DNA from: Streptomyces sp. IMTB 2501
GTDB taxonomy: Bacteria; Actinomycetota; Actinomycetes; Streptomycetales; Streptomycetaceae
DNA length: 64,000 nucleotides
Assembly (NCBI RefSeq): GCF_001953885.1
Contig: NZ_MQUS01000001.1
Location: 248,001-312,000, forward strand
Direction of reading: 5' to 3'
The notes under the pieces: generated by a model
Database searches by the model: none
Told to the model about the DNA's origin: nothing
Seen by the model: the letters and a program-made list of their open reading frames with translations, nothing else
Program-made: the position numbers and the translations under genes
In this document: positions 60,512 to 64,000 of the stretch, piece by piece
Numbering within the stretch: the stretch's first letter is position 1
How the letters are laid out: every line of letters starts with the position of its first letter

Positions 60512-62743
60512 TCAGACGGACGTGAAGGACCACAGCAGGTTGGTGCTGCTGCCGTACGCCCACTGCTTGGTGACGGAGCCCGAGCCGACGTTGCCACCGC
60601 CGTCGAGGACCAGGCCGGTGGTGCGGTTGGCGATCGAGTAGGCGTCGCCACCCCGGGAAGTGATCTTCCACTGCTGGTTGGTACCGCCGTTCCAGGGAGC
60701 CTGTCGGGCCGGAGAGCCGTTGTCGGTGGCGCCCCAGCCGTCGGCGACCAAGCCGTTCGTCCGGTTGACCAGTCGGTAGTAGCCGCCGCCGACCGCCTCC
60801 GCCTGCCACTGCAGGTTGGAGCTGCCGTTCCACGTCCACTGCTTGAGGTCGGACCCGGACGCCACATCGCCGCCGCTGTCCAGGGCGAGTCCGTCGGTGG
60901 CGTTGGTGAGCCGGAAGTGAGCCGCCGGGTTGAACTGGACCCTCAGCGAGGCGATCTGGTCGTTGTTGCCGGTGACCCGCAGGTCGGGGTTCTCGGCGGT
61001 GAACGTCCAGGAGGTGCCGGTGAAGTCGTCCCCGGAGTAGCCGATGACCTGGTAGCCGGGAGCCGGCCGGAGGGAGGAGATGCTGCCCGCGCCCAGCCCG
61101 GCCGAGGTGAGGTCGGCCGTGGTGTAGTCACCGAGGGTGAGTACGGCCGAGTTGCCGCCGTAGTTGACGTCCGTCGAGGCGAGGGTGCCGGCGAGCGGCC
61201 GCAGGCCCGGGATCGTGCCGGAGAAGGCGAGCTTCAGGACGTAGGCGCCCGCGCTGTACGGGGCCGAGGAGGGCAGGGTGACCGTGAGGCCGGAGGAGTT
61301 CTGAACCGGCGTGGGCAGGTCGATGTAGGTGCTGGCGGTGGTGCCGAGGAGCTTCACCGAGGTCAGCGACGAGAGGTTGATCCGGTCCGGGCTGAGCGTC
61401 TTGATCGTCAGTGAGCTGCCCGGCCAGCCGAGGACGGTGGCGTACAGGACGGTGCCGGCCTTGTCGCGGGTGAAGCGGATGTCCTGCGGCGTGCCGGCGT
61501 GCGGGGTGGTGAACGCACCGCCGCCCATCTTCGTCGGGCCCTCTCCGTACGCCGTCCAGGCGCGGGTCGAATACACCGACTCGCCGAAGCGCTTCAGGTG
61601 GTCTCCGATACCGAGCAGGATGTCCTTCTGCGCCTGGGGGATGGTGCCGTCGGCCATCGGCGCGATGTTCAGCAGCATGTTGCCGTTCTTGCTGACCCGG
61701 TCGATGAACGAGTGCAGCATCTGCTGGACGGTGTAGTAGCCGATGCCCTGGGTGTAGCACCAGCTGCTGCTGGAGATGCTGTCGTCGGTCAGCCAGTACG
61801 GGGAGGCCAGGTCCCCCGGACCGCCGCGCTCGTAGTCGAAGACCTCGCCCTTGCTGTTCATGCCGTCCTTGTACGTGGCGACGACCTCTTTGCCCCAGCT
61901 GCCCGCCTGGTTGTAGTAGTACGCCAGGAAGTTCAGGCGCTGTGTCTCGTCCACGGCGTCCATCCTGAAGTCCTGCCACAGGATGTCGGGATGGGTACGG
62001 TCGATGACCTCCTTGAGCTTGTCGAACCAGAGCTGGTTCTCCGCGGCCGAGCCCAGCTGCCCGTAGAGCTTCTTGAGGCTGGGGTCCGTCTGGGCGGGGA
62101 CGAACTCGTAGAAGCCGTTGAAGTGGTACGCGTGGTGCATGGCCACCAGCAGCTTGAGGCCCTTGGCGCGGATGGCCGTGGAGAAGAGCCGCAGCAGGTC
62201 GAGCCCCGGGCCCTTGTTCACCGAGTTCCACTCGTTGACCTGGCTGTCCCACATGGAGAAGCCGTCGTGGTGCTCGGCGACCGGGCCGGCGAACCTGGCG
62301 CCGGCGTCGACGAACAGCTGCACCCACTCGTCGGGGTCGAACTTCCCGCCAGCCGACTTCAGTTTCGGCGCGAACTTCACGAAGTCGCCCGCCAGGTCCT
62401 GTGCCCCGTTGATGAAGTCGTGGTACGGCCAGGCCGACGGCTGGCCGTACGTCGCGATGTGGTGTTGGTTGGCGTTGCTGCCCGCCTGGTACATGTTCCG
62501 CGGGTACCACTCGTTGTCGTAGGCGGGGACGCTGAAGACGCCCCAGTGGAAGTAGATCCCGAACTTCGCGTCCTGGAACCACTCCGGGGCCGGCGGGTGC
62601 TGGTCGACCGAGTTCCAGTCGGGCGTATACGTGCTGGGTGCGGCCTGGGCGGTGCCGGCATCGAACACGCCTCCGGCAACGGCCGCTGCGGCGACGCAGG
62701 TGGCACCGGCCAGGAAGTGGCGTCTGTTGATCGAACTCGACAT
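60512..62743 (-). CDS. secreted GH29 alpha-L-fucosidase with crystallin-like and ricin-type domains
   Basis: The 743-residue product has a Tat signal (INRRHFLAGATCVAAAAVAG). The GH29 barrel contains DAKFGIYFHWGVFSVPAYDN, EHHDGFSMWDS and the nucleophile region PDILWQDFRMD. A beta-sandwich follows (about 400-510), then a beta/gamma-crystallin-like piece (GYQVIGYSGDDFTGTSWTFT, about 565-610), then a ricin B trefoil from about 615 with QxW repeats (NLQWQAE, NQQWKIT, NLLWSFT). It removes terminal L-fucose from glycans outside the cell. The ATG at 62743 was chosen for the Tat signal. Confidence 0.9.
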   Translation of the reverse strand: MSSSINRRHFLAGATCVAAAAVAGGVFDAGTAQAAPSTYTPDWNSVDQHPPAPEWFQDAKFGIYFHWGVFSVPAYDNEWYPRNMYQAGSNANQHHIATYGQPSAWPYHDFINGAQDLAGDFVKFAPKLKSAGGKFDPDEWVQLFVDAGARFAGPVAEHHDGFSMWDSQVNEWNSVNKGPGLDLLRLFSTAIRAKGLKLLVAMHHAYHFNGFYEFVPAQTDPSLKKLYGQLGSAAENQLWFDKLKEVIDRTHPDILWQDFRMDAVDETQRLNFLAYYYNQAGSWGKEVVATYKDGMNSKGEVFDYERGGPGDLASPYWLTDDSISSSSWCYTQGIGYYTVQQMLHSFIDRVSKNGNMLLNIAPMADGTIPQAQKDILLGIGDHLKRFGESVYSTRAWTAYGEGPTKMGGGAFTTPHAGTPQDIRFTRDKAGTVLYATVLGWPGSSLTIKTLSPDRINLSSLTSVKLLGTTASTYIDLPTPVQNSSGLTVTLPSSAPYSAGAYVLKLAFSGTIPGLRPLAGTLASTDVNYGGNSAVLTLGDYTTADLTSAGLGAGSISSLRPAPGYQVIGYSGDDFTGTSWTFTAENPDLRVTGNNDQIASLRVQFNPAAHFRLTNATDGLALDSGGDVASGSDLKQWTWNGSSNLQWQAEAVGGGYYRLVNRTNGLVADGWGATDNGSPARQAPWNGGTNQQWKITSRGGDAYSIANRTTGLVLDGGGNVGSGSVTKQWAYGSSTNLLWSFTSV

Positions 62744-63175
62744 GGAGACATCCCTGGTGCAGAAGGGGGAGGGGAATACAGGGCGTCGCTTGTTACGCAT
62801 GAAGGTCGGCCATGTCTCCCCGGGATGTCAACCGGTGTGCAGGGATGAAAAGCGCTGAGTAGCAAGGGAGTTGGCTCTACTTGAGGCCAATCTGATGCGA
62901 TTTGCGACTGTCCAGACATGGAATGTCTGTCAGGGGCTTCATGGCTCATTTGGATCAGCTAAACGCGAGGATTGATGGGATGGATCTGGCCTTCTGGGTG
63001 CCGGTCCGAAATCTCGGATGGGTCATGAGCTCGCATTATGATGCTTATTCGGCTGCGGGGTAGACAGGGCGGCAAGGGCGCACCTATAAACATCCCATCT
63101 CTTCCGGCACGGCGATACGCAGATGTCGTCGAGGCGAAACATCTCCCGCTACGGGACCGGCGCGAGGAAGCACCG
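62744..63175. other. divergent control region, fucosidase / sugar-binding protein
   Basis: The 432 bases are clearly AT-richer than the genes (for example around 62890-63060). They include one palindrome (listed separately) and promoter-like TTATGATGCTTATT near 63040. No small gene was recognised. Confidence 0.5.
62913..62929. promoter_or_regulatory. palindrome CAGACAT-GGA-ATGTCTG
   Basis: Two perfect 7-bp arms around a 3-base centre lie 170 bases upstream of the fucosidase start and 247 before the binding protein. It is a candidate regulator site; the regulator is not in the window. Confidence 0.55.
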
Positions 63176-64000
63176 ATGAGAGTCAGAACCGCCCTCTGTT
63201 CAGCCGTCTCCGTCCTGTCCGCCCTGACGTTGCTCAGCGCCTGCAGCAGCGGCTCCGGCACCGGGTCCGGCGGCGCGCCGCTCGTCGGCGTCGACTACCC
63301 GCGTTCCGACACCGACTTCTGGAACTCCTACATCAAGTACACGCCCCAGTACGGCAAGCAGCTGGGCATGGACCTGAAGACGACCAACTCGCAGAACGAC
63401 GTCGCCAAACTCACCGCCAACGCACAGACGTTCATCAGTCAGGGAGTCAAGGGGATCGTGATGGCCCCGCAGGACACTGCCGCCATCGCGCCCACCCTCG
63501 CGCAGCTGGAGGCGAAGAAGATCCCCGTCGTCACCGTCGACACCCGCCCCGACACCGGCAAGGTCTACATGGTCGTACGCGCCGACAACCGCGCCTATGG
63601 GGAGAAGGCCTGCCAGTACCTCGGCACAAAGCTCGGCGGCAAGGGCAAGGTCGTCATGCTTGAGGGCGACCTCTCCTCCATCAACGGCCGCGACCGCACC
63701 GAGGCGTTCAACGACTGTATGAAGAAGAACTACCCGGACATCAAGGTGTTCGGCGAGGCCACCAACTGGGACGGCGCGGTCGCCGCCCAGAAGCTGCAGA
63801 CCGACCTGACGGCCAACCCGGACATCAAGGGCGTCTACATGGAGGCCAGCTTCGCGCTGTCCGGCACGCTGCAAGTTCTGAAGCAGAAAGGCCTGTTGGC
63901 GGGTCCGAAGGACAAGAAGCACGTGTTCGTCGTGTCCAACGACGGCATCCCCGAGGAGCTCCAGTCCATCGCCGAGGGCAAGATCGACGCCACGGTCTCG
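63176..64000 (+). CDS. sugar-binding lipoprotein (ribose/Peripla_BP_4 type), 3' end outside window
   Basis: The reading frame is open from ATG 63176 to the last base (275 codons), so the end is missing. MRVRTALCSAVSVLSALTLL is a lipoprotein signal with the lipobox SAC, Cys23. The binding domain shows VGVDYPRSDTDFWNSYIKYT, FISQGVKGIVMAPQDTAAIA, and FVVSNDGIPEELQSIAEGKI, typical of pentose/hexose binders (CUT2). GAGGAAGCACCG precedes the start. A permease and an ATPase are expected downstream. Divergent from the fucosidase, so fucose is a possible ligand. Confidence 0.88.
   Translation, partial: MRVRTALCSAVSVLSALTLLSACSSGSGTGSGGAPLVGVDYPRSDTDFWNSYIKYTPQYGKQLGMDLKTTNSQNDVAKLTANAQTFISQGVKGIVMAPQDTAAIAPTLAQLEAKKIPVVTVDTRPDTGKVYMVVRADNRAYGEKACQYLGTKLGGKGKVVMLEGDLSSINGRDRTEAFNDCMKKNYPDIKVFGEATNWDGAVAAQKLQTDLTANPDIKGVYMEASFALSGTLQVLKQKGLLAGPKDKKHVFVVSNDGIPEELQSIAEGKIDATVS

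Noticed and set aside
63200..63922. A 240-codon - strand frame at the right edge
   Set aside because: It is the shadow of the + strand sugar-binding lipoprotein, which has a lipobox, RBS and family motifs but no stop inside the window.
1..64000. CRISPR array
   Set aside because: No regularly spaced repeats of 25-40 bases were seen; the only short tandem units (525-601, 12531-12554) are too few and too short.

Overview
The window looks like a piece of a Streptomyces (or close relative) chromosome. The evidence is very high G+C with strong third-position GC, GTG starts, many TetR and LacI regulators, Tat and lipoprotein signals, secreted glycoside hydrolases with ricin-type lectin domains, and F420- and PPOX-type flavoproteins. 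No rRNA, tRNA or CRISPR array was seen. The mix of catabolic clusters and many decayed genes and transposase remnants suggests an accessory, arm-like region rather than the core. That is inference.

Layout. 1-6.3 kb: a cut-off TetR, a TetX-like FAD monooxygenase with its TetR and a palindromic operator, a LacI regulator, thioredoxin, a dihydrolipoamide-dehydrogenase-like disulfide oxidoreductase and a peptide deformylase. 6.4-8 kb: a frameshifted PepSY membrane gene, a TPR gene and two fragments. 8.2-12.4 kb: an aromatic amino acid hydroxylase, then (+ strand) a His/Cys-rich membrane protein, a cysteine-synthase-like PLP enzyme and an MFS exporter. 12.7-20.8 kb: an arabinofuranoside-type locus on the - strand (GH127, binding protein, two permeases, secreted GH39-like enzyme with CBM13), controlled by a divergent LacI. 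20.9-21.4 kb: two gene stumps joined by a deletion.

21.8-29.2 kb: TetR and methyltransferase, a DUF2218 protein, a MITE-like element, two paralogous ArsR genes sharing an operator motif, and a tightly coupled operon arsR-sulP-PPOX-HATPase-STAS. 30-38 kb: a secreted aerolysin-like protein, a phosphoribosyltransferase, a WYL regulator divergent from an epoxide hydrolase homologue that lacks its catalytic residues, a GNAT acetyltransferase, a shortened MFS gene and a TetR stump. 38-46.4 kb: gamma-glutamyltransferase, a GlxA regulator with an isochorismatase-like hydrolase, PPOX proteins, and a dihydroxyphthalate-decarboxylase-like protein divergent from a TetR.

46.4-51.7 kb is a gene graveyard: an IS5 transposase, a tyrosine integrase, an aldehyde dehydrogenase/aldo-keto reductase mosaic and an esterase stump, among which an F420-type oxidoreductase and an SDR/TetR pair remain intact. 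51.9-64 kb: a second sugar locus. A GH3 enzyme is divergent from a lipoprotein ABC importer, with two identical 14-bp LacI-type palindromes between them. It is followed by a secreted GH12 glucanase, a multidomain GH29 fucosidase and the start of another sugar-binding lipoprotein that runs off the window.

The common theme is polysaccharide capture: secreted hydrolases release oligosaccharides, ABC importers take them up and intracellular GH127/GH3 enzymes finish them, each set under its own LacI-type control.
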